A stretch of 64,000 nt of DNA from Roseiarcus sp035606915. GTDB lineage: Bacteria; Pseudomonadota; Alphaproteobacteria; Rhizobiales; Beijerinckiaceae. The stretch is taken from the NCBI GenBank assembly GCA_035606915.1, contig DATNDU010000112.1:1-64000 (forward strand), written 5' to 3'. Position numbers and translations under genes: made by a program. The notes below the pieces were generated by a model that had not been told where the DNA came from, searched no databases, and saw only the letters and a list, made by a program, of their open reading frames with translations. Shown in pieces: positions 1-9,476 of this stretch. How positions within the stretch are numbered: the first letter of the stretch is position 1; the number at the start of each line of letters is the position of its first letter.

Positions 1-1
1 C

Positions 2-1264
2 TTCGTCATTGCCGAGGCCGCGCTCGCCGACCGCTTCGCCGGCTTGCCGGCGGAGGTGGCGCGCATCGCCGTGCGCGGGCAGGCGCCGGGGTGGCGCAAC
101 TTCGCGGCGCTGCTCGACGCATCGCCGAACTTCTCGCCCGACGGGCCGACAGGCGGCGACGATCCGCTGCTGCTCTATTTCACCTCCGGCACGACGGCGC
201 GGCCGAAGCTGGTCATGCACAGCCATGTGAGCTATCCCGTCGGCCATCTGTCGACGATGTTCGGCCTTGGGCTGAAGCCCGGCGACAATCATCTCAATAT
301 TTCCTCGCCCGGCTGGGCCAAACACGCCTGGTCGAACGTGTTCGCGCCGTGGAACGCCGGAGCCTGCATCCTGGCGATGGACAAGCGCTTCGACGCCCGC
401 GCCACGCTCGACGATCTCGTCGCCCATGAGGTGACTTCGTTCTGCGCGCCGCCGACGGTCTGGCGCCAGTTCATCCAACTGCCGTTGGAGGATTGGCCGG
501 TGCGCCTGCGCGAGCTGAACTCGGCCGGCGAGCCGCTGAACCCCGAGGTGATCGAGCGCGTGCGTCGCGCCTGGGGCCTCCCCTTACGCGATTCCTACGG
601 CCAGACCGAGACGACGATGATGGTCGGCAACGCCGTCGGGCAGAAGATCGTGCCGGGCTCGATGGGCCGGCCTTTGCCCGGCTACCGCGTCGTGCTGCTC
701 GATGCCGAGGGGCTGGTGGCCGATGAAGGCGAGATCGCGCTGCCGCTGAACCCGCGCCCGCTCGGCCTGATGATGGGCTATCAGGAGGACGACGGGACAT
801 TGCGCCCGCTCGAAGGCGCCTATTACCGCACCGGCGACGTGGCGAGCCGCGACGCCAACGGCTTCATCACCTATGTCGGGCGCGCCGACGACGTGTTCAA
901 ATCCAGCGACTACCGGCTGAGCCCATTCGAGTTGGAGAGCGCGCTGATCGAGCATGAGGCGGTGCAGGAGGCGGCGATCGTGCCGGCGCCGGACCCGGCG
1001 CGGCTCAATGTCGCGAAAGCCTATGTCACGCTGGCGGACGGCCGCGCCGCCGATCGCGCCACGGCGCTCGACGTATTCCGTTTCCTGAATGACCGGCTTG
1101 CGCCTTACAAGCGCGTGCGCCGGCTGGAGTTCGCGGATTTACCGAAGACGATTTCCGGCAAGATTCGCCGCGTCGAACTGCGTCTGCGCGAAGCGGGGCT
1201 GGCCAAGGCCGGCGAGCGGGCGGCAGGCGAGTTCAGGATCGAGGATTTCCCGGAGTTGAAGTAG
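2..1264 (+). CDS. Acyl-CoA synthetase (AMP-forming), 5' partial
   Basis: C-terminal 420 residues of an ANL-superfamily adenylating enzyme that activates a carboxylic acid to its acyl-AMP and then to the CoA thioester. The frame is open from base 2, so the start lies outside the window. Visible motifs are the phosphate-binding loop FTSGTTARPK (about 178-210), the adenine-binding DSYGQTETT (about 589-617), the YRTGDVASRD hinge region (about 823-852) and the C-terminal lysine motif SGKIRR (about 1154-1171). The overall pattern suits the acetyl/medium-chain acyl-CoA synthetase group. The substrate cannot be read from the sequence. No downstream gene on this strand is close enough to form an operon. 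Confidence 0.9.
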   Translation, partial: FVIAEAALADRFAGLPAEVARIAVRGQAPGWRNFAALLDASPNFSPDGPTGGDDPLLLYFTSGTTARPKLVMHSHVSYPVGHLSTMFGLGLKPGDNHLNISSPGWAKHAWSNVFAPWNAGACILAMDKRFDARATLDDLVAHEVTSFCAPPTVWRQFIQLPLEDWPVRLRELNSAGEPLNPEVIERVRRAWGLPLRDSYGQTETTMMVGNAVGQKIVPGSMGRPLPGYRVVLLDAEGLVADEGEIALPLNPRPLGLMMGYQEDDGTLRPLEGAYYRTGDVASRDANGFITYVGRADDVFKSSDYRLSPFELESALIEHEAVQEAAIVPAPDPARLNVAKAYVTLADGRAADRATALDVFRFLNDRLAPYKRVRRLEFADLPKTISGKIRRVELRLREAGLAKAGERAAGEFRIEDFPELK

Positions 1265-1284
1265 CCGGGCGCGATCCGACGCGA

Positions 1285-1320
1285 GGTCCGCTGATTCAAT
1301 CTGTTCGGATACTGCTCTAA
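1285..1320 (-). repeat. Dispersed 36-bp repeat, copy 1
   Basis: The reverse complement of this stretch matches 33272-33307 at 34 of 36 positions by direct comparison. It lies just after the acyl-CoA synthetase stop codon, and the other copy lies just after ppk. The similarity stops sharply at both ends. This looks like a short intergenic dispersed repeat of the kind common in Hyphomicrobiales genomes; the function is unknown. Confidence 0.7.
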
Positions 1321-1647
1321 CGGCCTGGCGCGGTAAGCAGTCGGGTTGCGCTACGTTGCCCGACGCTAGGGGAAAACCTCTGCGAGGAGCCTAACCAAAT
1401 TCAAGAGATCCCCCGGCTTTTCCGGGGTGGCCGCAGAAGTTTGACTTTTACGGGGGTCCACCGTGATTTTTGCCGTCGTGAGCCGCCAAGCACACGAAGG
1501 GTCAAATCACGATGGACGAGTTCAAGAGCTTAAGTTACGAACTCGATTGAGGATGGTCGGATTCTGCGTCAATATATAATAGACGTAGTCTCGGATGTTT
1601 TTGAAAAGACAGTACTAGATGTGGATCAACCAACATGGTTAACCTCG
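1321..1647. other. Gene-free junction, possible insertion-sequence remnant
   Basis: No convincing gene is present. The stretch contains a perfect 6-bp hairpin CCCCGG-CTTTT-CCGGGG at 1411-1427. It then has spaced GTTTGAC/GGTCAAA-like words (about 1438-1509), followed by a 12-codon open frame starting with ATG at 1512 (MDEFKSLSYELD). Repeated short words next to a truncated start resemble the end of an IS21- or IS66-like element, but no transposase is left. Base composition falls toward AT from about 1540 into the next two genes. Confidence 0.3.
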
Positions 1648-2694
1648 TTACAATTCGCTCGCTGCTTCCTCGCATTCAGCGATTACCATCCTTCTCGCCA
1701 TCTCCCGCGGCGTCCCGTCCACTGACGATGTTGAGATCGCAATTGCAGGGGTTGCGTCCGCACAACTTGCGAAAAAGACTTGCATCACCGATTCGATGCC
1801 CTTTTGGCTTACGTTGCGTCGATCCGACTCGAAATAATCGTCCGGTGCTTGCGGCCCCGTAATGATTTCGTAAGCCGGGAAATAAGACGCGTTTGCATAA
1901 GTGCCCGCGATCTCCCCACAGGCAGCGCGTAGCACAGATTTACTGTATGTGCTTGCTTCCAGCACATGTGCTTTTGTGGCGGTAGCCACCAGCGGTACCG
2001 GTGAGACCGTTAGAAGCAGCCGTATGTCCTCGCGGTAGGCCCGCAGTCGCCCGATAATTTCGCCGAGATCTTCGACAACTTCCTTCACCGTAAAGTTGTG
2101 AAATATGTGCTTCGAATCGTCGAATGCCCCTGAAACGGTTCCGGGGCAAGCGGGGAAAACTGCGCCGTCCTGCTTTGACATCCAGGCTTCTGTCAGCCCG
2201 AGGGTAAATATAACCACCGTCGCTTTCGAGAATGCGCGGCGCACCGCCATCAGATGGCTTTGAGTGAGGGCCTCGTACTCAACAACGGTTCGAGCCCGAT
2301 AGCGCAATCCGGGCCGAAAAGGATCTACGATCTCAGTTCCGACAAACCAACGATCTTCGGCAGGGCTGAAACGGCCCTCAACTCGATCTAGCAGTTGGAG
2401 AAATTGTCGTGATGTATACACGTTCCCATAAGCCGCGGAGAATTTTTCATAGGAAAAATTTTCGGGCGGCAATGCATCAAAGGCAGTGTGGCGAGGTTCT
2501 TCCCCTATGTAAGTATAACCGCTTTTTTTCAGATGAGGAACCAAATTAGCCGCGAAACAACTGCCAAGTGAGACGATTCGGTCTTGACTGGTCAGAATGG
2601 GCGATTCGCGCCGTAACGAAATAGCGTCCCAATTCCGACTTATTGAGCGACCCCAGAAAGCGTCAATGGGTTGAGACTTATAGGGATGAAGCAT
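1648..2694 (-). CDS. GSCFA-domain protein
   Basis: A 348-residue protein with the motif that names the GSCFA family (GSCFA at residues 44-48, after RIVSL). GSCFA proteins have an SGNH-esterase-like fold and no firmly assigned reaction. They are often found with polysaccharide-modifying genes. The start at 2694 is chosen because AGGAG lies 6 bases upstream and the in-frame ATG at 2748 adds 18 residues without homology. The gene overlaps the end of the upstream SGNH-like gene by 17 bp, so the two are very probably translationally coupled. Base composition is visibly AT-richer than in the flanking genes, which suggests transfer. No signal peptide is seen, so a cytoplasmic location is likely. Confidence 0.8.
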   Translation of the reverse strand: MLHPYKSQPIDAFWGRSISRNWDAISLRRESPILTSQDRIVSLGSCFAANLVPHLKKSGYTYIGEEPRHTAFDALPPENFSYEKFSAAYGNVYTSRQFLQLLDRVEGRFSPAEDRWFVGTEIVDPFRPGLRYRARTVVEYEALTQSHLMAVRRAFSKATVVIFTLGLTEAWMSKQDGAVFPACPGTVSGAFDDSKHIFHNFTVKEVVEDLGEIIGRLRAYREDIRLLLTVSPVPLVATATKAHVLEASTYSKSVLRAACGEIAGTYANASYFPAYEIITGPQAPDDYFESDRRNVSQKGIESVMQVFFASCADATPAIAISTSSVDGTPREMARRMVIAECEEAASEL

Positions 2695-3475
2695 CTGAGT
2701 CTCCTGTTTTTTGCAGGTAATTCTGCAGATGCTGTAAAAATAAATCACCGTAACGCCTATTGGCGTGTGTCACATCATCCTCATAAAACTCTGGTCGGAG
2801 AAACCCGCTTTCGTCCTGAGCCGCAACGGGGATGTGCAGATATTCGGCGTCAAGTGATTGGGCACATTTCTTGTATCCGCGCATAAATAATGCCCACAAT
2901 TTATACCGAACTACTGCAGCGCAAACAGCATACTCGGATCCAGTATCCAACTGCTCTTGACGCTGGAGTCCAAACTCTCTTTGTATGCGCAGGCGCACAA
3001 ACTCCTCGTCCCCTTTTGGCGGCGGGGTAGCCGCGACGATGATCCGTCGAATGTCCGGCCGCCGAGCACGAATTTTATTGATCCAATGATGAAGATCACC
3101 TAGCGGGCGTTCAAACGCTGCTTCGACCATAGCTTCCGGTACTATTATGTTCTCACGCAGAAGTGGCAAAGCTGGCTCCGAAGAATAAACGAAATCAAAC
3201 ATGGGTTGCCGCAAAATTAAATATTCCGATAGGTGAAAGTTTCCTTGCCATAACAGGACGAGAATTTTCTCGTTCGCGTGTTCTGTAATAACATCCACAA
3301 TCTTTTCCGGTGACATTAACCCCATATACAACAAAAGGGCTTCAATCTTGGGCGGCCCCGGCGACACTGTCTGGAACATGAAGTCAAGTTTTTCGCCAGA
3401 GCTCTTTATAGTACTCCCAGTAATTCCAAGACACCGTACATGAGATTGCCCTACGACTAAAACCGACTCCTGCAT
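2678..3475 (-). CDS. SGNH-hydrolase-like protein of unknown function
   Basis: A 265-residue protein not assigned to a named family. Three blocks recall SGNH/GDSL esterases: VVGQSHV near the N-terminus (residues 7-13, serine 11 in the nucleophile position), WQGNFH in the middle (block III-like Gly-x-Asn), and DVTHANRRYG near the C-terminus (Asp234 and His237 in a DxxH arrangement). There is no signal peptide. It is first in a two-gene unit with the GSCFA gene, and the overlap suggests a joint role, perhaps in acyl or sulfate modification of a surface glycan. That role is inference. The start ATG at 3475 has a weak AAGGG upstream. Codon use is AT-richer than the genome average, as in its partner. 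Confidence 0.6.
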   Translation of the reverse strand: MQESVLVVGQSHVRCLGITGSTIKSSGEKLDFMFQTVSPGPPKIEALLLYMGLMSPEKIVDVITEHANEKILVLLWQGNFHLSEYLILRQPMFDFVYSSEPALPLLRENIIVPEAMVEAAFERPLGDLHHWINKIRARRPDIRRIIVAATPPPKGDEEFVRLRIQREFGLQRQEQLDTGSEYAVCAAVVRYKLWALFMRGYKKCAQSLDAEYLHIPVAAQDESGFLRPEFYEDDVTHANRRYGDLFLQHLQNYLQKTGDSDASSL

Positions 3476-3815
3476 CAGATCAACCCTTGTGTTCTAAGCA
3501 GAACAATCACACACTACCTGCTCGGACATGCTGCGTCCGGAAAAATTGCGCTGCAGTCTAAAGACGGATCATCTTCGGTAATAGCAACGCCGAAGACGCC
3601 ACATTTAAGGTTTCCTAGCATCGATACCACTGCGTGCCATAGATGTCTATCTCGTAGCTGTGAAGCATCACCAAAAAGTCCTCGCCTTCGGCGCCGAAAG
3701 AAGTAACCTTCTGTACACTCAGCTAAAATTCACGCGATTGCAAGCGCAGCCCTGCTGAGCCCTTTCTTTACCTGATCCAGCGTAAACCATCCGCGCCCTC
3801 CGGCGGATCGCGCTC
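3476..3815. other. Gene-free stretch at the edge of the AT-rich island
   Basis: No open frame with a credible start or codon bias is present on either strand. Composition changes from AT-rich on the left to the GC-rich genome average near 3780. It must contain the promoter of the SGNH/GSCFA pair (minus strand) and that of the following membrane-protein gene (plus strand). No clear -35/-10 pair or repeat stands out. Confidence 0.4.
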
Positions 3816-5342
3816 ATGACCTCTGCGGACATCCCAGCCTCGCGCTCGACGCTCGCCGACGCCCTCGCCACCCCCCGCGCGGTTGGCGTCATCTACGCCG
3901 CCCTCGTCGCGCTTTCGGCGGCGCCGGTGGCGTTGTGGCCGATCCCGCGCGGCAACGACATCGTCAACCATTGGGCGCGCCTGACGCTCTACCACATGGC
4001 GCCAGGAGATCCTCTGCGCGCGCTCTACCGCGTCCATCTCGGGCTGATTCCCAATCTCGGGCTCGATGCGCTCTATCTCGCGCTGTCGCCGCTGCTCTCC
4101 GCGCAGACTGTGGTGCGGCTGGCGCTGGCGCTGGCGATCGCGCTGCCGGCTTTCGGCGCCTGGCGGCTGCATCGGCGGCTGTTCGCGCGGCCCTCGCCGA
4201 CGATCTTCGTCATCCCGCTCATGAGCTACAATCTCGCCACCACCGGCGGCCTGCTCAATTTCGCCCTCGGCATGGGCCTCGCCCTTATCGGCCTCGGCTT
4301 CGTGCTGCGCCTCGGCGAGCGGTTGCGCGCGCGAGACTACGCGATGTTGAACCTGTTCGGCGCGGCGCTGTTCTTCTGCCACCTCATCGCCTGGGGCGCC
4401 TTCGCGCTGCTGATGGGGCTGGCGCGCGTCGAGACCTTGCGGGCCCCGCCGCGCCGCATCGCCGCGCGCACCGGCGAGGCCGTCCTTGCCCAGGCGTTGC
4501 CGCTGGCGCTGGTGTTGCTGCGCCCGTCGATGCCCTCGACCTATGAACTCGGCGGCGCCAAATCGGCGATGCTGCTTGCCCCCGTCGCCTCCGCGACGGC
4601 CTCAGACCTGCCGATGCTGATTCTGCTCGTCGGCGTCGCGGCGCTGGCGTTGGTGCGCGGCTTGAGCGTCGCGCCGCGAGCGCGGCTGGCGCTGGCGGGT
4701 TTCGCGCTCGTCGCGCTCATCGCGCCGCCGGCGCATGGCGCGGCCAATCTCATCGATGCGCGGCTTGCTGTCTATGTCTGGTATTTCGCCGTCGCGGCGA
4801 CGGCATTGAGAACGCCCGCAGGGCTCGGCGTTCCAGCGGCGCTGGCGGCGACGGTGCTGACGGCGGCGCGGCTCTATGCGGTGACGCCGGCCTGGGAGGC
4901 GTTCCAGGATCGCGCCGCCTCGGTGCGGGCGGGCTTGACCGCGCTGCCGCCGGGCGCGCGGGCGCTAGTCGTCGCGCTCGACCGTTGCGGCGACGCCGAT
5001 TATGCGATGTTCCCCAACCTCACGGCTTTCGCGGTCATCGACCGGCGCGCCTATGTCAACACGCTGTTCGCCCAAAGCGGCATCCAGCCGGTGGCGCCTG
5101 CCGACCCCGCCCTCGACGGTGGCCCGACCCTGGCGATGGACCCGCGTTGGCTGAGCCCCGCCGGCCGCGCTGCCTTGCCGGCGCATATGCTCAATGCGCC
5201 GTGGGCGGCGGCCTTCCGCGATTGGCGGCGCCATTTCAGCCATGTGATCGACGCGCACGGCGGCTGCGCGTCAACTCTCGACGCCCCTGGCCTGACGCGC
5301 ATCGGTGGCGCGGCCGGGCTCGACGTCTATCGCATCGACTGA
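3816..5342 (+). CDS. Polytopic membrane protein, GT-C-like, function unknown
   Basis: A 508-residue protein. Its first ~370 residues alternate hydrophobic helices with short loops, and its last ~130 residues form a soluble domain. An early loop contains GNDIVNHWARL (about residues 45-55), with an acidic residue after the first helix as in GT-C glycosyltransferases and relatives. The YRVHLGLIPNLGLDALY stretch that follows is typical of a widespread uncharacterised family of proteobacterial membrane proteins. The soluble tail (from about GARALVVALDRCG) may face the periplasm. It is a single gene on this strand. A role in moving or adding sugars is possible from the fold only. Confidence 0.6.
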   Translation: MTSADIPASRSTLADALATPRAVGVIYAALVALSAAPVALWPIPRGNDIVNHWARLTLYHMAPGDPLRALYRVHLGLIPNLGLDALYLALSPLLSAQTVVRLALALAIALPAFGAWRLHRRLFARPSPTIFVIPLMSYNLATTGGLLNFALGMGLALIGLGFVLRLGERLRARDYAMLNLFGAALFFCHLIAWGAFALLMGLARVETLRAPPRRIAARTGEAVLAQALPLALVLLRPSMPSTYELGGAKSAMLLAPVASATASDLPMLILLVGVAALALVRGLSVAPRARLALAGFALVALIAPPAHGAANLIDARLAVYVWYFAVAATALRTPAGLGVPAALAATVLTAARLYAVTPAWEAFQDRAASVRAGLTALPPGARALVVALDRCGDADYAMFPNLTAFAVIDRRAYVNTLFAQSGIQPVAPADPALDGGPTLAMDPRWLSPAGRAALPAHMLNAPWAAAFRDWRRHFSHVIDAHGGCASTLDAPGLTRIGGAAGLDVYRID

Positions 5343-5615
5343 TTACATCTGCACCAGCGAGCCGTGCCCCTTCGGCGTCTTGATGCCCTCGCAGGTGCCC
5401 TTGGCAACGTACTTCCAGGCGTGGACGTTGTAATCGATGGCCGAGGTGCCGGCGCAGGTGGTGCCGGGGCCAGCGGCGCAATCGTTCCTGCCGGCGAGCG
5501 CGACGCCATAGCACTTGTCGGCGCCGGGCTGCGGCGCCGCCGGTCCGGCGTAGGCGGCGTTGGCGAACGCCAGCGCGAGAGAACCCGCGAGCGTGGCGGA
5601 GAGGGCGGCTTTCAT
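5343..5615 (-). CDS. bufA1: BufA1-type bufferin (DUF2282)
   Basis: A 90-residue exported protein with a signal peptide ending AYA-GP (cleavage after residue 23). The mature part has the DUF2282 pattern with four cysteines (35, 46, 54, 75) in KCYGVALAGRNDC, TTCAGTS and GTCEG. Bufferins of this family are ribosomally made, post-translationally modified peptides. BufB (DUF692) and BufC modify their cysteines, and they bind copper or related metals in the periplasm. Here neither bufB nor bufC is adjacent: the neighbours are a membrane protein and degP. It could be an orphan precursor served by a distant BufBC pair, or it could act unmodified. The start ATG has GAGG 8-9 bases upstream. Confidence 0.75.
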   Translation of the reverse strand: MKAALSATLAGSLALAFANAAYAGPAAPQPGADKCYGVALAGRNDCAAGPGTTCAGTSAIDYNVHAWKYVAKGTCEGIKTPKGHGSLVQM

Positions 5616-5641
5616 GTCGGAGACCTCATAAGAGAGACGAT

Positions 5642-5664
5642 GTGCGGGGCGCTGCGCCCCGCAC
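5642..5664. terminator. Strong hairpin between degP and bufA1
   Basis: Perfect 9-bp stem GTGCGGGGC / GCCCCGCAC (5642-5650 with 5656-5664) and a 5-base loop. On the plus strand it is followed by TCTTTT within a few bases; on the minus strand the T content after it is weak. It probably separates degP transcription from bufA1. Confidence 0.5.
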
Positions 5665-5706
5665 GAGTCTTTTCGTCGCCGTCGCCGGCGCGTTACGACG
5701 GCGTGC

Positions 5707-5724
5707 GATCACGGAGCCGTGATC
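5707..5724 (-). terminator. Hairpin just after degP
   Basis: Perfect inverted repeat GATCACGG-AG-CCGTGATC, immediately past the degP stop codon (5727-5729). There is no T run after it on the minus strand, so it is either an mRNA 3'-end stabilising structure or part of a two-hairpin terminator with 5642-5664. Confidence 0.4.
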
Positions 5725-5726
5725 CC

Positions 5727-7175
<1,449 letters not shown>

Positions 7176-7448
7176 GGTCGAATCATCCTTTGCCGTTTGG
7201 GGCGTTGCGACGTTTGCCCGCGAATGTGCGGGCCAAAGCGGGTTTTGTCGAGGCGGCGACGCGCAATTTCGCGCCAACCGCCCGGTCGCGCGCCGGCTTG
7301 CCGCATTCCCCGCCTGAGCGCAATCGCTTTCGCTTGGCTCAGGCGCTGCCGGCGGCTCGCCGCGGCCTGGGACAAGTCCGTCGAAAGCGCTGCCGGATGG
7401 ATCAACATCGCATCCAGCCGTCTGCTCGCCCGACGGCTCGCAAGGCCT

Positions 7449-8099
7449 TCAGGAGCAAGGCTTTCCGGGGATTGACGGACTTTCGAACCGGACTCCTGGA
7501 GGCGCGCTCCTCCTTCTCCGCAATCCCGTCCAACAGACTTTCATGACGAGGTCGACGATTTCGTCTCGGCTTGCCCCCGGATGGCTTAGCCACCATTTCG
7601 CCAGGGCGTGTAGCCCCTCTTTTAGGAATTCACCGGCGGCTTCGTATTGCCAAGTTCCGCCAGCCGGAAGATAGGATTCCAAGAGTCGGGAAATGGCGGC
7701 CGTGGCGCGCTGCTGGACGGCCTGCGACAGCCCCAACGTGACGGGATTTCCTTGCGGCACGATCAATAGGATGATCGCGGCTTCCGGCTGGTGTTCAACA
7801 AACGCAAAGAATGCGTCGACAGCGGCTCGGAATTTAAGTTCCTCGCTAGCGGCGGACCTTCCGATCAAACTGCCTTTCGCCAACAAGTCGTCGCGGATCG
7901 AATAAAGCAAGGTCTCGAACAGGGCGTCCTTCGAGGCGAAGTGATCGTAGAGCACCGGCTTTGTGACGCCAGCGGCGGTCGCGATGGCGCTCATCGAGGC
8001 CCCGTCATAGCCCTTGCGGGCGAATATCCGCGCCGCCGCCGCAAGAATCTTGATGCGCCGCTGGTCCAGCGTCAGCCGTTTGCGAGGCCTTGAATTCAC
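7449..8099 (-). CDS. TetR-family repressor
   Basis: A 216-residue regulator with an N-terminal helix-turn-helix (about residues 12-60; ILAAAARIFARKGYDG, ASMSAIATAAGVTKPVLYDHF) and a C-terminal ligand/dimer domain. It is divergent from the epimerase gene at 8170. A 22-bp palindrome lies between them, so it very likely represses itself and the epimerase. The start codon is GTG at 8099; no in-frame ATG precedes the DNA-binding domain. The inducer is unknown. Confidence 0.9.
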   Translation of the reverse strand: MNSRPRKRLTLDQRRIKILAAAARIFARKGYDGASMSAIATAAGVTKPVLYDHFASKDALFETLLYSIRDDLLAKGSLIGRSAASEELKFRAAVDAFFAFVEHQPEAAIILLIVPQGNPVTLGLSQAVQQRATAAISRLLESYLPAGGTWQYEAAGEFLKEGLHALAKWWLSHPGASRDEIVDLVMKVCWTGLRRRRSAPPGVRFESPSIPGKPCS

Positions 8100-8122
8100 G
8101 AAAAACCTGCCCTACCTGAAGA

Positions 8123-8144
8123 TAACTTACCCTTGGGTAGGTTA
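8123..8144. promoter_or_regulatory. TetR operator between tetR and epimerase gene
   Basis: Inverted repeat TAACTTACCC-TT-GGGTAGGTTA with 9 of 10 arm positions matching. It lies in the 70-bp divergent promoter region, 24 bp from the tetR start and 26 bp from the epimerase start. Size and position fit a TetR-dimer operator controlling both genes. Confidence 0.75.
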
Positions 8145-8169
8145 CTTGTCGAGATCGAAGGAGCTGGCC

Positions 8170-9138
8170 ATGAAGGTTTTCGTTGCCGGCGCTACCGGCG
8201 CCGTGGGTCGTCCGCTCGTTTCCGCCCTGATCGCGGCGGGCCATTCCGTTGTCGGGCTGACCCGAACCGCCGCGAACGCGGAGATCGTCAAGCGCATGGG
8301 CGCGGCGCCGGTCATTGCCGACGGACTCGATGCGGCGGCAATCCACACGGCGATCGGCGCCAGCCAGCCCGATGCCATAATTCACGAAATGACGGATCTC
8401 GCGGGCGCGTCCGATCTGCGGCGCTTCGATCGGACGTTCGCAAGCAGCAACGAGTTAAGAACTCGGGGAACCGACATTTTGCTGGCGGCCGCGAGAGAAT
8501 ATGGCGTCAAACGCTTCATCGCCCAAAGTTATTGCGGATGGAATTATGCCCGCGCCGGCGGTCCCATCAAGACCGAAACCGACGCGCTGGATGCGGATCC
8601 GCCGGCCGAATTTCGTGCGGCGCTAAAGGCGATAAAACACTTGGAACAGGCTGTTACCGGCTCCTCGAATCCGCAAGGCATCGTTCTGCGCTATGGTTCG
8701 TTCTATGGACCCGGCACGGGCATGCTTAGCCGCGTCATGGTGGAGCAACTACGCCGTCGCCGCGTCCCACTGATCGGCGACGGCGCCGGCTGGTGGTCTT
8801 TCGTGCATGTCGACGATGCGGCTGCGGCGACGGTCAAGGCGCTCGAACGCGGCAAGCCTGGGAGCATCTACAACATTACCGACGATGAGCCTGCCCAAGT
8901 GAGGGAATGGCTTCCCGCGCTTGCAAACATGCTCGGCGCCGCGCGGCCGTTTCGTCTGCCGGCCTGGATCGCACGGATTGTCGCGGGCGAACATTTGGTT
9001 TTGATGATGACGCAGGCGCGCGCGGGCTCGAACGCCAAGGCTAGAGCGGAACTTGGCTGGATGCCCGCGCATTCATCATGGCGCGAAGGATTCTCCGAAA
9101 TCGCCAGGCAACCCGTCGAACAACAGCGCGCCGCATAA
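8170..9138 (+). CDS. NAD(P)-dependent epimerase/dehydratase family protein
   Basis: A 322-residue extended short-chain dehydrogenase/reductase. The nucleotide-binding motif GATGAVG is at residues 7-13. The catalytic Tyr/Lys region is atypical, with QSYCGWNY instead of a clean YxxxK. The start ATG at 8170 has AAGGAG 6 bases upstream; longer in-frame versions would run through the tetR promoter. The divergent TetR and operator suggest that a small molecule induces it, perhaps one the enzyme reduces or epimerises. The substrate is unknown. The pair splits the usual DUF2065-degP neighbourhood. Confidence 0.85.
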   Translation: MKVFVAGATGAVGRPLVSALIAAGHSVVGLTRTAANAEIVKRMGAAPVIADGLDAAAIHTAIGASQPDAIIHEMTDLAGASDLRRFDRTFASSNELRTRGTDILLAAAREYGVKRFIAQSYCGWNYARAGGPIKTETDALDADPPAEFRAALKAIKHLEQAVTGSSNPQGIVLRYGSFYGPGTGMLSRVMVEQLRRRRVPLIGDGAGWWSFVHVDDAAAATVKALERGKPGSIYNITDDEPAQVREWLPALANMLGAARPFRLPAWIARIVAGEHLVLMMTQARAGSNAKARAELGWMPAHSSWREGFSEIARQPVEQQRAA

Positions 9139-9166
9139 GTTGTCGCCCGGCCGCTGGCTTATCGCA

Positions 9167-9241
9167 TCCGGAGAAAAGCAGGATCGCGTCATGGAAGGCG
9201 CATCAGTGTTTCTGCCCGAAAACCGGCGCCTGCTTTCCGGA
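9167..9241. repeat. Imperfect inverted repeat downstream of the epimerase gene
   Basis: TCCGGAGAAAAGCAGG (9167-9182) and CCTGCTTTCCGGA (9229-9241) are near-complementary arms around a 46-base loop. It resembles palindromic intergenic repeats of Hyphomicrobiales. It lies between two convergent genes and might end transcription from either side. Confidence 0.4.
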
Positions 9242-9266
9242 AATCCTGCATAGCCGCCGGCGCGGC

Positions 9267-9461
9267 TCAGAGCATAAAGCCCCGCACCGCCCAGACCACG
9301 GCGACGCCGATCGCCGCCGCGCCAATGCCGATCCAGCGCAGCCGCCGCGCTTCGACGCGCGAAACCTCGGCCATGCGCTTGCGCATCGGCTCGGTGAAAG
9401 CGGCGATCGCCAGTCCCTCGATCGCCAGCATCAACCCCAGCGCCGAGCCGAAATCGCGCAT
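9267..9461 (-). CDS. DUF2065 small membrane protein
   Basis: A 64-residue protein with two hydrophobic segments (about residues 5-22 and 44-62) joined by a basic linker (EPMRKRMAEV). The size and pattern are those of DUF2065. It is 15 bp downstream of hflC, a conserved position in Alphaproteobacteria, so it probably belongs to the hflKC operon. The function is unknown; a role linked to the FtsH-HflKC quality-control complex is inferred from context only. Confidence 0.8.
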   Translation of the reverse strand: MRDFGSALGLMLAIEGLAIAAFTEPMRKRMAEVSRVEARRLRWIGIGAAAIGVAVVWAVRGFML

Positions 9462-9476
9462 TTCTCGCGTCCTCCC

